Origin: Streptomyces sp. AA1529
GTDB lineage: Bacteria > Actinomycetota > Actinomycetes > Streptomycetales > Streptomycetaceae
DNA length: 64,000 nt
NCBI RefSeq assembly: GCF_000280905.1
Contig: NZ_ALAP01000097.1
Span: forward strand, 1-64,000
Direction: 5' to 3'
Shown here: positions 16,854 through 25,579 of the stretch, piece after piece
How the letters are laid out: each line of letters begins with the position of its first letter
Position numbering within the stretch: position 1 is the first letter of the stretch
Notes under the pieces: model-generated
The model's input: only the letters and a program-made list of their open reading frames with translations
The model's database searches: none
Told to the model about the DNA's origin: nothing
Made by a program: the position numbers and the translations under genes

Positions 16854-18175
16854 ACCGGTGCGTTCGAGAGCCAGGACTGCAGCGACTTCATGCCCCGCGC
16901 GCCGGCCTGCGGCATGAAGTGTGTGTAGGTGCGGAGAGTGAAGGCCGGGTCGGAATGACCGAGCCACTTCGCGAGCGAGACGATCGACTCGCCAGCTTCC
17001 AGCATGATGGAGGCGTACGTGTGACGAAGTACATGGAAGCCGTGCTCACGGCTGGGCTCCCAGACCCTGGACGGCTTCTCACCCTCCGCCGGTACAGCGA
17101 GGGGTGAGATGACGCCTGCGGCAGCGAGCGCCGGCTTCCACGTTTTCGTGTTCCACACCGACCGGTTGATCACCGACCGTCGGGTGGTGTAGACGAGCAG
17201 CGGGACCGTTACCAAGCGTCGCTGAGATCGGGGAACGTCCGGTTCTTCCGGATCGAGCCAAGGCAGGGTGACGTTGACCGGAGGGAAGCGCTCCTGGTGG
17301 CTGATGATGCGCTTGGCCAGAGACGGAGGGAGCGGCACGTCCCGCTCCTTGCCTCCCTTGGGCGGGCCGAAGTAGAGCTGCGACTTGTACCTGATGACCT
17401 GCCTCTCGATGTGGGCGAAGTCCTCATGCACGTCGTCCGTGCTGAGCGCGAATGCCTCCCCTTGCCTCAGTCCTGACCCCACGCCGAGGTCGACCGTGAC
17501 CTGATACCGCTCGGGCAGATGTCCCCTCACGCGTTCGACACGGTCCCGATGCCACGCCCGCGCCTTCCTCTCCGGCCTCTTAGGTGGCTTGATCGAGCGG
17601 CTGCCCTTGCAGGGGTTGCGGTACAGCCGCTTGTCCTCGACGGCGGCTTCGAGGATGGCCTTCAAATAGACCCAGGCCAGGTGCGCGGTACCCGCTCCGA
17701 CCTCACGCTGGATGTCAGCAGACCAGCGACGGAGCTCAGCGACGCCAATGTCCCGTAGGGCGAGATTGCCCAGGCGCGGTAGCAAGTGCCCCCAGATGCG
17801 GTACTGCATGCTCTCCAGCGTCTGTGCTGGGTGAACTTGGGAGGGCCACCAGTGCTTCTCGACGTACTCGCTGAGGATGATCGCGCCGTCGCGTGCGTCC
17901 ACGAAGTCGCTACGTCGCGAGTCGGTTTGGGCCTCGGCAAGCCAAGCTTTGGCGTCCGCGACCGTATCGAACGACCGGTCCCGAACCTCGGGGATTCCCT
18001 TCACGCGGTACCGAGTGCATTTTCCCCAAAGCGTGGTGCGTTCGCGTTTCCCGGTTTCCTTGTTCGGACGTTTCTTTAGCCACCTGTCTTCTATGTAACC
18101 AGGCAATGGTGTTCTTGCTCCTTGGGTCACTCGCGTTGGTTGCACGACTGATGCTTGTAACGCCTCGCCCATCAC
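16844..18175 (-). CDS. int: tyrosine site-specific integrase
   Basis: 443 residues, phage/AICE integrase type. An N-terminal region with an AP2-like DNA-binding pattern (RYRVKGIPEVRDRSFDTVAD) is followed by a SAM-like core-binding domain (about 100-190) and the catalytic domain: Arg in GSGLRQGEAF, HVLRHTYAS, GHSD and the nucleophile Tyr in FTLRTYTH. It would integrate and, with an excisionase, excise an element. The small HTH gene 51 bp upstream is the likely Xis. GC content here is lower than in the genes to the left, fitting horizontal origin. Confidence 0.92.
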   Translation of the reverse strand: MMGEALQASVVQPTRVTQGARTPLPGYIEDRWLKKRPNKETGKRERTTLWGKCTRYRVKGIPEVRDRSFDTVADAKAWLAEAQTDSRRSDFVDARDGAIILSEYVEKHWWPSQVHPAQTLESMQYRIWGHLLPRLGNLALRDIGVAELRRWSADIQREVGAGTAHLAWVYLKAILEAAVEDKRLYRNPCKGSRSIKPPKRPERKARAWHRDRVERVRGHLPERYQVTVDLGVGSGLRQGEAFALSTDDVHEDFAHIERQVIRYKSQLYFGPPKGGKERDVPLPPSLAKRIISHQERFPPVNVTLPWLDPEEPDVPRSQRRLVTVPLLVYTTRRSVINRSVWNTKTWKPALAAAGVISPLAVPAEGEKPSRVWEPSREHGFHVLRHTYASIMLEAGESIVSLAKWLGHSDPAFTLRTYTHFMPQAGARGMKSLQSWLSNAPVSP

Positions 18176-18226
18176 GTTCGAATCCCGACGCGGGCGGTAA
18201 GTTTCGTGATCTTCCCCCTTCAGGCG

Positions 18227-18499
18227 TTACCGCTTCCAGCGAGCAGTTCGACGCTGTGGTGGCCTGCTGAACGGGCTACGGGAGGGATTGGACCGGGAGT
18301 CCGCAGACTCCTGCGCGGCCACCCACTCTTCCAGAGCGGATATGCGGTACATCACTCGACGACCCATGCGGAAGCTAGGCGGACCCTGCCTGCGGTGCCT
18401 CCACACGTAAAGGGTGTTGGCCGAGATGCCGAGATACTGGGCAGCTTTCGGCAGTGTGAGAAAAGACGGTGGTGGCAGGTGCGGTTGGTACTCGGACAC
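18227..18499 (-). CDS. xis: excisionase-like helix-turn-helix protein
   Basis: About 90 residues from the GTG at 18499. A MerR/excisionase-type winged helix (FLTLPKAAQYLGISANTLYVWRHRRQGPPSFRMGRRVMYRISALEEW) is followed by a basic tail. Such proteins bind att arms and direct integrases toward excision, and often precede int as here. A longer frame extends upstream but is unconserved; the GTG start gives a protein of normal Xis size. Confidence 0.8.
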   Translation of the reverse strand: MSEYQPHLPPPSFLTLPKAAQYLGISANTLYVWRHRRQGPPSFRMGRRVMYRISALEEWVAAQESADSRSNPSRSPFSRPPQRRTARWKR

Positions 18500-18941
18500 G
18501 TGGACTCCCGTCTCGCTGTCGGTGTAAGGGGAGTGTCCACGGGAAAGACGACTTGGTGGTGCCGAGGTTTTGTGGTAACTGAGGTCTGTCTTCCCAGCGA
18601 TTGCGAATGCCCGGCGTGGCTTCCGCTGGCCAGGGTGAAGCATGCGCATGTGGGCAGGTGGTTGCTTGCGGCCAGGTGGTTGCTGAGGGGAAGCTGGGCT
18701 GTCATTTGGATCGCTGTGGAGAACACACCAGGCGCTTCCCAGCATGGCGGGGTCTTCGGACCAAGACCGTCTCTAGAATTCAGCACCACCCCTGGCTGAT
18801 CTCATCGAACAGCGCCGCGTGTTCGGCTGCAGGTTGTGCGACCGCACGCGGGCTCAGTTCAGAGAAACCTCGGGCTGAGGGGGCTTCCGAGACGTTAGTC
18901 GGCCGCTCGTGTAGCGGGCGCCATGTGTCTTGTTAACCAGC
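18500..18941. other. gene-free stretch upstream of xis
   Basis: About 440 bp with no frame that I can support on either strand. It probably includes the promoter of xis-int and the promoter of the truncated glyoxalase-like gene. No hairpins or repeats stood out. Confidence 0.4.
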
Positions 18942-19200
18942 ATGACGACCGTCCACATCGGGCTCCTGTTCCTCTATGCCGACCGTATCGAAGAAACCCA
19001 TGAGTTCTACAGCGCCATGGGTCTGGTCTTCGTCGAGGAAAGAGCACGGGGTCCGGGCCCGTTCACTACTCTGCCTCGCTGCCCGGTGGTGTGGTCGTTG
19101 AGGTGTACCCCGCGACCGGTCGGCGGCCCGCTTCCAGCGTCCGGCTCGGCTGCCACGTCGTGGGGCAAGAGAGCCCGCCTTGGTCTGCGAGGCGGCACGT
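18942..19200 (+). pseudogene. glyoxalase/VOC protein, frameshifted and truncated
   Basis: The start MTTVHIGLLFLYADRIEETHEFYSAMG is a typical first beta-alpha unit of a vicinal-oxygen-chelate protein. At about 19055 the frame breaks; another frame continues SASLPGGVVVEVYPAT and RLGCHVV, which completes the first half of the fold. Nothing recognisable follows, and the DNA then overlaps the 3' end of the opposing glycosyltransferase gene. A decayed remnant. Confidence 0.6.
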
Positions 19201-19202
19201 GG

Positions 19203-20069
19203 TCAGAGAATCGGTGGGCGGCCTGCGCGAGCCAGGCGGGCGACGGTGTGCCAGCTCATTCGGGAGCGTGTCCCGTGGCCTCCTCGCAGGCCCTCTACAA
19301 AACCTGTCAGGGAGGCCCGTAGAGCGGACATGCCGCGAAGGCGCCACAGGTTCAGCAGCAGCCAGGCTGACAGGTTGAGCGGGACCAAGGCGATAGGGAG
19401 GTTGCGTCGGGCGAGCCAAACCCGGTTGCGGGCGTTGAGCCGGTAGAAGGTGGCGTGGCGGGCCGGGTCGGTGGCGGGGTGGTGGACGACGACGTCGGGC
19501 ATGTAGCGGCCGGTGTAGCCCTGGTTCCACAGCCGCCAGGCCAGGTCCACGCCCTCGTGGAAAAGGAAGAAGTGGCCGGGCCAACCACCGGCGTTGTCGT
19601 AGGCGGTGCGGCGCACCATGACGACGCCCTCGGCCATGACCGTGACGGTGCCGGGGCGGGTTGGATCGGCGGCGCGCAGGCGGGGGACCCAGCGGCGCAG
19701 GGTGGTCCCGGTATCCGGGTCCGCGATGCGGGGCTGGATGTACGCCAGGCCGGGGTCGGCTGCGAGCGCGTCGACCAGGGTCCGGAGGGCGTGGGGCTCT
19801 GGCAGGTGGGCGTCGTTGTCGAAGAAGAACAGGTAGTCGCCTTTGACCGCGTTGGCGCCGACGTTTCGGCCCTCGGGGATGCCCACGTTCTCCTGCAGGG
19901 AGACGGTCCGTGCTCCCTCTGGTACGTGTTCGGGGGTGCAGCCGTTGCCCACGACGACGATGTCGAGTTCGACGTCCTCCTGCGCCAGGAGGGAGGCCAT
20001 CGCCCGGGGGAACTCGATGGGCCGGTCGTTCATCGTCAGCACGACGGCGCCGATGGCGGGGAGACTCAC
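19203..20069 (-). CDS. GT2 family glycosyltransferase
   Basis: 288 residues with the GT-A fold: nucleotide-binding start VVLTMNDRPIEFPRAMASLL, NVGIPEGRNVGANAVKGDYLFFFDNDAHL with the metal-binding D84-N-D86, and the downstream acceptor region FLFHEGVDLAWRLWNQGY. The C-terminal part has a hydrophobic segment (IALVPLNLSAWLLLNLW) that may touch the membrane. It starts at GTG 20069, 89 bp after the phosphorylase-like gene on the same strand, so it is probably the last gene of the RiPP-like operon and may glycosylate its product. Confidence 0.85.
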   Translation of the reverse strand: MSLPAIGAVVLTMNDRPIEFPRAMASLLAQEDVELDIVVVGNGCTPEHVPEGARTVSLQENVGIPEGRNVGANAVKGDYLFFFDNDAHLPEPHALRTLVDALAADPGLAYIQPRIADPDTGTTLRRWVPRLRAADPTRPGTVTVMAEGVVMVRRTAYDNAGGWPGHFFLFHEGVDLAWRLWNQGYTGRYMPDVVVHHPATDPARHATFYRLNARNRVWLARRNLPIALVPLNLSAWLLLNLWRLRGMSALRASLTGFVEGLRGGHGTRSRMSWHTVARLARAGRPPIL

Positions 20070-20158
20070 GTGGGCTGGTCCTTTGCGCGCGGATGGGGGT
20101 GAGACCGGCGGGCCGCGCCCCCGGCCTCATGAACGGCGGGTTACGACTGGAGGACACC

Positions 20159-20977
20159 TTAATGCGCGTGGTGTGCGCCTGCCGACGCTCGAACGCTGGC
20201 ACTCAGGGCGTCCAAGGCGGCGGACAGGAGGGCGCACAGACTGGTGAAGGTGAGGGGCTGGGTCTGCCGGGGCCGCCGGTCGAGGAGGGAGTCGGCTATG
20301 GCGAAGGCAGCGGCTGCGTCGATGGCTCGGTGAGCGGCGGCGGCGAACACGCCGGCAGCTTCCATGTCAGCGGTCAGGATGCCGTCGGTGCGGTAGCGGG
20401 TGATCTCTGGGACGGTTTCGCGGTAGGGCGCATCGGTGCTCCACCCGTCTCCGAGCCGGAAGGGGACTCCTGCGGCGCGCAGGGCGGCTACCAGGTGCTG
20501 CGTCAGGTCGGATGAGGGGATGGCGCTGCGTCCGGGGGGCAGGTAGTGGTGGGAGACGCCTTCGTCGCGCAGGGCGGCGTTACAGACCGCGGTGTCGCCG
20601 GGGACCATGTCCGGCTGGAGAGTGGCCGCGGTGCCGACCGTGATCACGCGGGTGATGGCTAGGGCAACGAGCTGTTCGAGGACCAGTACGGCGGCCGGTG
20701 CGCCGATGCCGAACCCTCCGCAGATGCCGAGAGTGCGGCCGTCGTGTTGGACGATCAGCAGCTGCCCGCGGACCCAGCCTTCCAGCACGCGCGGGCGGTA
20801 GCGGTGGAGTGCGTGCTGGAGGAGGCGCGGTTGGTAGACCATCGCCACCCCGTCGAGTCCGCCGAGGCTCGCCCCGTGGCCGTGGATGCTGCGCACCCAG
20901 GCGGCGTGTTCGGCCGGGTCGGGGGCGGCTGAGTGGGTGTGCTTGTCGGGGAAGAGGGGGAACGTCGGCTGTCTCAC
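20159..20977 (-). CDS. nucleoside phosphorylase-like protein
   Basis: 272 residues of the PNP/UDP phosphorylase family: GGFGIGAPAAVLVLEQL, the ITRVITVGTAATLQPDMVPGD block, and ILTADMEAAGVFAAA, the family signature with Met-Glu binding the ribosyl hydroxyls. Members cleave N-glycosidic bonds of nucleosides, some act as hydrolases, and some are recruited into nucleoside antibiotic pathways. It starts at GTG 20977 overlapping the radical SAM stop (GTGA), so translation is probably coupled. Confidence 0.8.
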   Translation of the reverse strand: MRQPTFPLFPDKHTHSAAPDPAEHAAWVRSIHGHGASLGGLDGVAMVYQPRLLQHALHRYRPRVLEGWVRGQLLIVQHDGRTLGICGGFGIGAPAAVLVLEQLVALAITRVITVGTAATLQPDMVPGDTAVCNAALRDEGVSHHYLPPGRSAIPSSDLTQHLVAALRAAGVPFRLGDGWSTDAPYRETVPEITRYRTDGILTADMEAAGVFAAAAHRAIDAAAAFAIADSLLDRRPRQTQPLTFTSLCALLSAALDALSASVRASAGAHHAH

Positions 20978-22776
20978 CGTCCCTCCCTGGACAGGATCGC
21001 GTCGGTGAACTGCTGTTCGGCGTCGCGGTTGACGTGGTTGCTGGTGTGCCAGGGCAAAACCGGTTCGTCCATGTGCCGCAGGTGCCGGTTGTAGTCCAGG
21101 CCGCGTTTGTCCAGTGCTTCCACGAGCTTGTCCTTGGTCAGGGTGCGCAGATCGGTGCCGGCCGTGTAGAGGTCTTCCAGGACGTGTCCGATACGGCGGT
21201 CCCCGCGGGAGCAGACGACTTCGAGGTGCATGCGACTGGTGTCTCCGGGCACGACCCGGTAGTGCTGCGTGTACTGCTCCTCTCCGACGAGCGTGCGCAG
21301 CCTGTCGGCGATCTGCTCGGCGTAGTCCTCGACGAGGTCCGGGTCGGCCATGCGCAGCCGCTGACTGAGCGTGCCCGGTTTGGGCATGAATTGGTGCAGT
21401 TTGACGATGACGCTGCCGTCCGTGTGGCCCAGCCGCTCGCGTACGTCGCGGGCGTAGTCGGCGATGGCCAGCCGGTCTGCGGAGCGCTCGCCGGGCGCTC
21501 CGACGATGAAATACAGCATGATCGTGTTGACGTCTTTGCTGGCCCGACACAGGTCGATCGCCTTGTTCACGCGTTCGCGTGTCTGCGTCTTTCCGTAGAG
21601 GGCGACCAGGTCGCCGGCGGCCCATTCCGGTGCGATAGTGATGATGCCGCGGGCCTGGGACAGGTTCAGCTCGGTGAACAGGTGCCCGAAGTCGCCCAGT
21701 TCGGTGACGGAGTCCAGGTAGTGGGCGCTGAGTTCGTCCGCGCGGACTGACCCGATGATGGTGGTGACCTTGCGTCCGTCGGCAGCGGCCCGCTGCGCGT
21801 AGGCGTGGATGTGTTCGAGGAGTTCCTGCCGGTGGCGGTACTGGGTGAACGTCGGCGCGCTGATGATGACCTTCTCGACCTGAAGGTCCTCCAGGCGGTC
21901 GACGTAGCGGGTGAGCATGTCCAGCGGGGCCTGCCGGAAGGGCGGGACGCCCAGGTTGCAGAAGCCGCAGGAGTGGCGGCATCCGACCACGGGGTGGAGG
22001 CCGGCGGCTGTCCCGTCGGTGAGGGGGTAGGTGAAGTGCGCCGGGTGGAGGTCGCCCACCTCCAGGTACTGGGCGTGCACGGCCTCCGGAGCCGTCGGGG
22101 CCTTGGGCTGGACGTGGCGTACACCGCCGCCAGGGAGGAAGTCGGGGGCGTACAACGACGGCACGTACAGGCCCGGCACGCCGACGATCTGTTCGTACAG
22201 CGGGGCGTGGGCTGCGCTGGGCTGGGCGCGGTAGGCGTGCAGGATGCGCAGCAGCTCGGGCAGGGAGCGTTCGGCTTCGCCGAGGGCGACCACGTCGAGG
22301 TAGTCGGCCATCGGCTCGGGGTCGGCCAGTCCGCTGTTGCCGCCGACGACGAGCGGATGGACGCCGGGCAGCCGGTCGGCCGCTCGCCTGGGGACGCCGG
22401 CCAGGTCCAGAAGGCGGAAGACACTGTGCAGGTCTCCGCTGTTGATCACCGACAGGCCCAGGACGTCGGCCTCGCTCACCGGGAGGGGGGATTCGATGCT
22501 GCGGTACGGCTCGCCATCCGGGATGACGAGCTGGTTGCCGTCCCGGACCAGGCAGTCGTACTGGATGGCCCGTTCGGCGAGGGCCGGGATGTCCTCGCTC
22601 CTGTTGATCAGGTCGTACAGGCTCATCGGGCCGTTGCACATGAGGCTGTAGGGGTGTCCGAACGGCATGACGAACACCATGCGCAGTAACCCGGCCGGGT
22701 CGGTGTGCGGGTAGGGCGGGGTGAGCTGCATCTCGCGGGCGCGGATGCCGTCGATCTCTTCGGTCTGCTGGGACAT
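20974..22776 (-). CDS. B12-binding-type radical SAM protein
   Basis: 600 residues. The N-terminal third (ADVLGLSVINSGDLHSVFRLLDLAGVP, HPLVVGGNSGLADPEPMADYLDVVALGEAE) has the layout of a cobalamin-binding Rossmann domain. The radical SAM domain follows with C266-x3-C270-x2-C273 (CRHSCGFC) and segments such as TIIGSVRADELSAHYLDSV and LNLSQARGIITIAPEW. The His-containing B12 loop is not obvious, so cofactor binding is uncertain. Enzymes of this architecture methylate unactivated carbons or rearrange sugars and nucleosides. ATG 22776 lies 13 bp after the aminotransferase stop. Confidence 0.8.
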   Translation of the reverse strand: MSQQTEEIDGIRAREMQLTPPYPHTDPAGLLRMVFVMPFGHPYSLMCNGPMSLYDLINRSEDIPALAERAIQYDCLVRDGNQLVIPDGEPYRSIESPLPVSEADVLGLSVINSGDLHSVFRLLDLAGVPRRAADRLPGVHPLVVGGNSGLADPEPMADYLDVVALGEAERSLPELLRILHAYRAQPSAAHAPLYEQIVGVPGLYVPSLYAPDFLPGGGVRHVQPKAPTAPEAVHAQYLEVGDLHPAHFTYPLTDGTAAGLHPVVGCRHSCGFCNLGVPPFRQAPLDMLTRYVDRLEDLQVEKVIISAPTFTQYRHRQELLEHIHAYAQRAAADGRKVTTIIGSVRADELSAHYLDSVTELGDFGHLFTELNLSQARGIITIAPEWAAGDLVALYGKTQTRERVNKAIDLCRASKDVNTIMLYFIVGAPGERSADRLAIADYARDVRERLGHTDGSVIVKLHQFMPKPGTLSQRLRMADPDLVEDYAEQIADRLRTLVGEEQYTQHYRVVPGDTSRMHLEVVCSRGDRRIGHVLEDLYTAGTDLRTLTKDKLVEALDKRGLDYNRHLRHMDEPVLPWHTSNHVNRDAEQQFTDAILSREGR

Positions 22777-22789
22777 GGCCGTTGCTCCC

Positions 22790-23998
22790 TCAGTCGGTGG
22801 TGGCGTACGTGCGGGCGATGTGGGCGGTGGACTGCTCGATGGCGTCGCAGACCGCCGCCTCCTCTGGGGGTCGCATGCGCGGGTGCATGCAGGGGCACAG
22901 CAGGCGGGCAGCGAGCTGCTCGGCGCGCGGGCAGCGCTGCCCGCGGGTGTGGTCACGGATCAGGCGGTGGCCCAAGTAGGTGGGCGGATCGTTGACGATG
23001 CTGCCGACGCCATACCGGGCGGCCAACAGCTCCATCAGCTCATCGCGGCCGGCCCCGGCCCAGGGCTCGGGGACCAAGAGGTTGTGCCGGTAGTACAGAT
23101 GCCGCCGTTCGCCCACGGCGGGGGGCAGCGAAAGCTCCGCGGTGCCGGCCAGGCGGCGGGATCGCTCGTGTGCCCGGGTGACACGGGCGTCGTTCATCTG
23201 ATCCAACCGGGCAAGCTGCACAAGCCCGACCGCCGCTTGGGCCTTGCTCATCATCTGGTTGGTGCCCCAGCGCTCCCGGCCGCCATAGGTGCGCAGCCAT
23301 CGCAGCTGCTCGCCCAGGGCCGGGTCGTTGGTGGTGACCATGCCGCCTTGGCCCAGGGTGGTCATCAGCTTCTTCGACTCGAAGGAGAAGACGGTCGCCC
23401 AGCCCTCCGACCCCACCCGCACGCCCGAGGGAGCCCGGCCACCGCACGCGCGCGCGGCGTCCACGATCACCACCGGCGGCCCGTGTACCGGGTGGGGATG
23501 ACGTTCGGCGAGGTCCAGGAAAGGCCGCAGGTCGGCACATGCTCCGTTCCAGTGAGTGACCAGAATGACCCGGGTGCGGGGCGTGATCACCCGCTCCGCA
23601 TCGGCGGGGTCGAGGTTGAGCGTGACCGGTTCGGGCTCGGCCAGGATCAGGCGACCGCCCTGGCTGATGACCGCGAGGTGCGGCCCGACGAAGTTGAGCG
23701 CACAGGAGATCACCTCGTCCCCGGGCGCGAGCCTCAGGTGGTGCAGCACCATCTCCAGGGCGGTGCCGCCCGAGTTGAATGCCACGGCATGCCGTGCTCC
23801 GGTGTACGTGGCGAAGGCCGCCTCGAACGGGTCGCTGTAGGACGTGGCTCTCCATCCGGTGCGCCAATTCGCAGACTCCGCGAGGACCCGGCGCAGCGCT
23901 TCGTGCTCGGCTTCCGTGTACCAGCCGCCTTGCGCGGGTTCCACGGGCCACCGCAGAGCATGGAGAGAGCGGGGAACTGTGGAGGGATCGGTGGGCAT
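22790..23998 (-). CDS. DegT/DnrJ/EryC1-type aminotransferase
   Basis: 402 residues of the PLP-dependent sugar aminotransferase family: AFNSGGTALEMVLHHLRLAPGDEVI, the Asp of VIVDAARACGG that contacts the PLP nitrogen, and the lysine region FSFESKKLMTTLGQGGM. Typical members transaminate nucleotide-linked keto sugars or cyclitols. A Cys-containing insertion near the C-terminus (RLLCPCMHPRMRPPEE) is unusual. The start overlaps the RpiB-like stop (TGATG), so translation is coupled. It suggests an amino sugar or aminocyclitol in the pathway. Confidence 0.85.
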   Translation of the reverse strand: MPTDPSTVPRSLHALRWPVEPAQGGWYTEAEHEALRRVLAESANWRTGWRATSYSDPFEAAFATYTGARHAVAFNSGGTALEMVLHHLRLAPGDEVISCALNFVGPHLAVISQGGRLILAEPEPVTLNLDPADAERVITPRTRVILVTHWNGACADLRPFLDLAERHPHPVHGPPVVIVDAARACGGRAPSGVRVGSEGWATVFSFESKKLMTTLGQGGMVTTNDPALGEQLRWLRTYGGRERWGTNQMMSKAQAAVGLVQLARLDQMNDARVTRAHERSRRLAGTAELSLPPAVGERRHLYYRHNLLVPEPWAGAGRDELMELLAARYGVGSIVNDPPTYLGHRLIRDHTRGQRCPRAEQLAARLLCPCMHPRMRPPEEAAVCDAIEQSTAHIARTYATTD

Positions 23999-24498
23999 CA
24001 GCCTCTCCCTTGCATGTAGTGGCTGGCACGACGTTCCAGTGCCGTGATCGCCTCGACTTTCTTGGCAGCCGAGGAGGTGCTGTCGAACCGGTAGGTCAGC
24101 CACTCCGCGACAAGGCGGCGGGCGAGCTGGAGCCCGATGACGCCCTGTCCCAGCGCCAGCACCTGTGCGTTGTTCGAGAGGACCGCGGCCTGGACGGAGA
24201 GTGAGTCGTGGGCGGTGACGGCGCGGACGCCCGGCACCTTGTTCGCGGCCACGGCCATGCCCAGTCCCGTGTGGCACACCAGCAGCGCGCGGTCCGCCTC
24301 CCCGCACGCGACGAGCTGAGCAGCCGCGAAAGCGACCTCCGGGTAGGTGGCCGCAGACTGCTGGCCGGGGCTGCCCTCGATGACACCGCCCACCAGGCGG
24401 TGAGCGTGCAGATCGCCCGTCAAGACGGACTTGTAGGTATCGCCGGCGCGGTCGGAGCCGATTGCTACGCGCAGTGCCCCGTACTCGGTGTCACCCAC
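23998..24498 (-). CDS. RpiB/LacAB-like sugar phosphate isomerase, divergent
   Basis: 166 residues from GTG 24498, overlapping the tgmB-like stop by 8 bp. The fold signature is present: VAIGSDRAG (16-19 DRAG), YPEVA, LLVCHTGLGMAVAANK with catalytic C75, VRAVTAHD and KKVEAITALE. True RpiB has DHxG or DHAG and CGTG; here His is replaced by Arg in the first motif and Gly by His after the catalytic Cys. These are at the phosphate and active-site loops, so the substrate probably differs from ribose 5-phosphate. Lying inside the operon, it is likely a pathway isomerase. Confidence 0.8.
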   Translation of the reverse strand: MGDTEYGALRVAIGSDRAGDTYKSVLTGDLHAHRLVGGVIEGSPGQQSAATYPEVAFAAAQLVACGEADRALLVCHTGLGMAVAANKVPGVRAVTAHDSLSVQAAVLSNNAQVLALGQGVIGLQLARRLVAEWLTYRFDSTSSAAKKVEAITALERRASHYMQGRG

Positions 24499-25492
24499 GG
24501 GCTTCGACCGCTCGGTCGTTTCGCAGCGGAGAGAGGGTCCCACCCAGGAGCCTCGCCAAAGCGGTGGTGACGCCCAGGTCGGGGAGTGCGGTTTCGAGCC
24601 AGGACCAGCGGCCTGCCGGGTTGAGGTCCACCAGCCACCAGGTGCCATCGCCGTCGACCAGCAGGTCGACGGTCGCATACGCAAGGCCGTAGGAGTCCAT
24701 GAGGTCGGCGATCCCTTGCCTCACCTCGGCCGGTAGGGGGATGACCGAGTACGACAGCGACTCGTAGTCGGCGCGGAAATCCCCGCGCGCGCGGGCGCTG
24801 TGGGTGTCGATGCGGACCGGGAACATGCTGGACCCGATGACTGTCAGTCGCACCTCGTACACCTTGTCGATACGGCGCTGGAACTGGTGGACCGCGCTCT
24901 CGACCGTCTCGTCGAGCCCGTCCGGCGGCAGCGAGGTGGTGAAGAAGGTGCGCGCGCTGCCGTCCGGCAAGCTGATCTGAGGGCTCGCCAGGGCTTTCCC
25001 AACCAGCTCGCCGGGGGAACCGGAGGCGAACCGTGCCGCGCTGGGGTAGCTGTTGCCGATCCACGTGGCAGGCACGCGCAGGCCGCACTCGGCGGCTCGC
25101 GCCAGCACGCCGGCCTTGTTCTGGGCCGCTGTGACGCGTTCGGGGTGGTTGAGGTGCAGGCACGGCAGCGCGTGCAGTACGCCGGTGAGCCCGGCAACGG
25201 TCTCGCGCTGCGCCCAGTCACGGATGTCGCGGGGGCGCAGGCTGGTGTGGGTCAGGGGTGAGGGGTGCCACCACCACACGGCGCCGATGTCCTCAAGGCA
25301 CACGTGATGTGCGCCGGTGCTCAGCGTGCCGTGCCACCCGGCAGGGCCGTGGCCGGCCGCCAGAGTGACCGGCTGGCGGGCAGGGTCGAAACGCAGCACC
25401 GGGGTGCCGAGTTTCCCGAGCTCCAGGATCACCTTGTCGGCGGCCAGGTCGTCAGCAGACGTCAGGACGACCACAGCTCCGGGGACAGACAT
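24491..25492 (-). CDS. tgmB: ATP-grasp RiPP maturase (graspetide synthetase-like)
   Basis: 333 residues of the MvdD/TgmB ATP-grasp family, which forms ester or amide side-chain cross-links in ribosomal precursor peptides. Typical segments are the N-terminal VVVLTSADDLAADKVILEL, the WWWHPSPL region, HLNHPERVTAAQNKAGVLARA, the ATP-grasp strand VYEVRLTVIG and the metal-binding DLLVDGDGTWWLVDLNP. It lies 87 bp downstream of the candidate precursor gene and overlaps the RpiB-like gene. Its presence identifies the operon as RiPP-like. No tgmC-type methyltransferase adjoins it. Confidence 0.85.
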   Translation of the reverse strand: MSVPGAVVVLTSADDLAADKVILELGKLGTPVLRFDPARQPVTLAAGHGPAGWHGTLSTGAHHVCLEDIGAVWWWHPSPLTHTSLRPRDIRDWAQRETVAGLTGVLHALPCLHLNHPERVTAAQNKAGVLARAAECGLRVPATWIGNSYPSAARFASGSPGELVGKALASPQISLPDGSARTFFTTSLPPDGLDETVESAVHQFQRRIDKVYEVRLTVIGSSMFPVRIDTHSARARGDFRADYESLSYSVIPLPAEVRQGIADLMDSYGLAYATVDLLVDGDGTWWLVDLNPAGRWSWLETALPDLGVTTALARLLGGTLSPLRNDRAVEARG

Positions 25493-25579
25493 GGGGGCTC
25501 CTATCAGTCTGGGGCGGGTGGTGGGCTCGCGGTCGAGCCCACCACCTCAGGGCGTGCTGCCTTCAGTGGCAAGCGGCCG

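Noticed and set aside
18165..18200. tRNA-like T-arm (GTTCGAATCCCGAC) between int and xis
   Set aside because: The five bases either side of the loop do not pair well and no acceptor, D or anticodon arm can be built around it.
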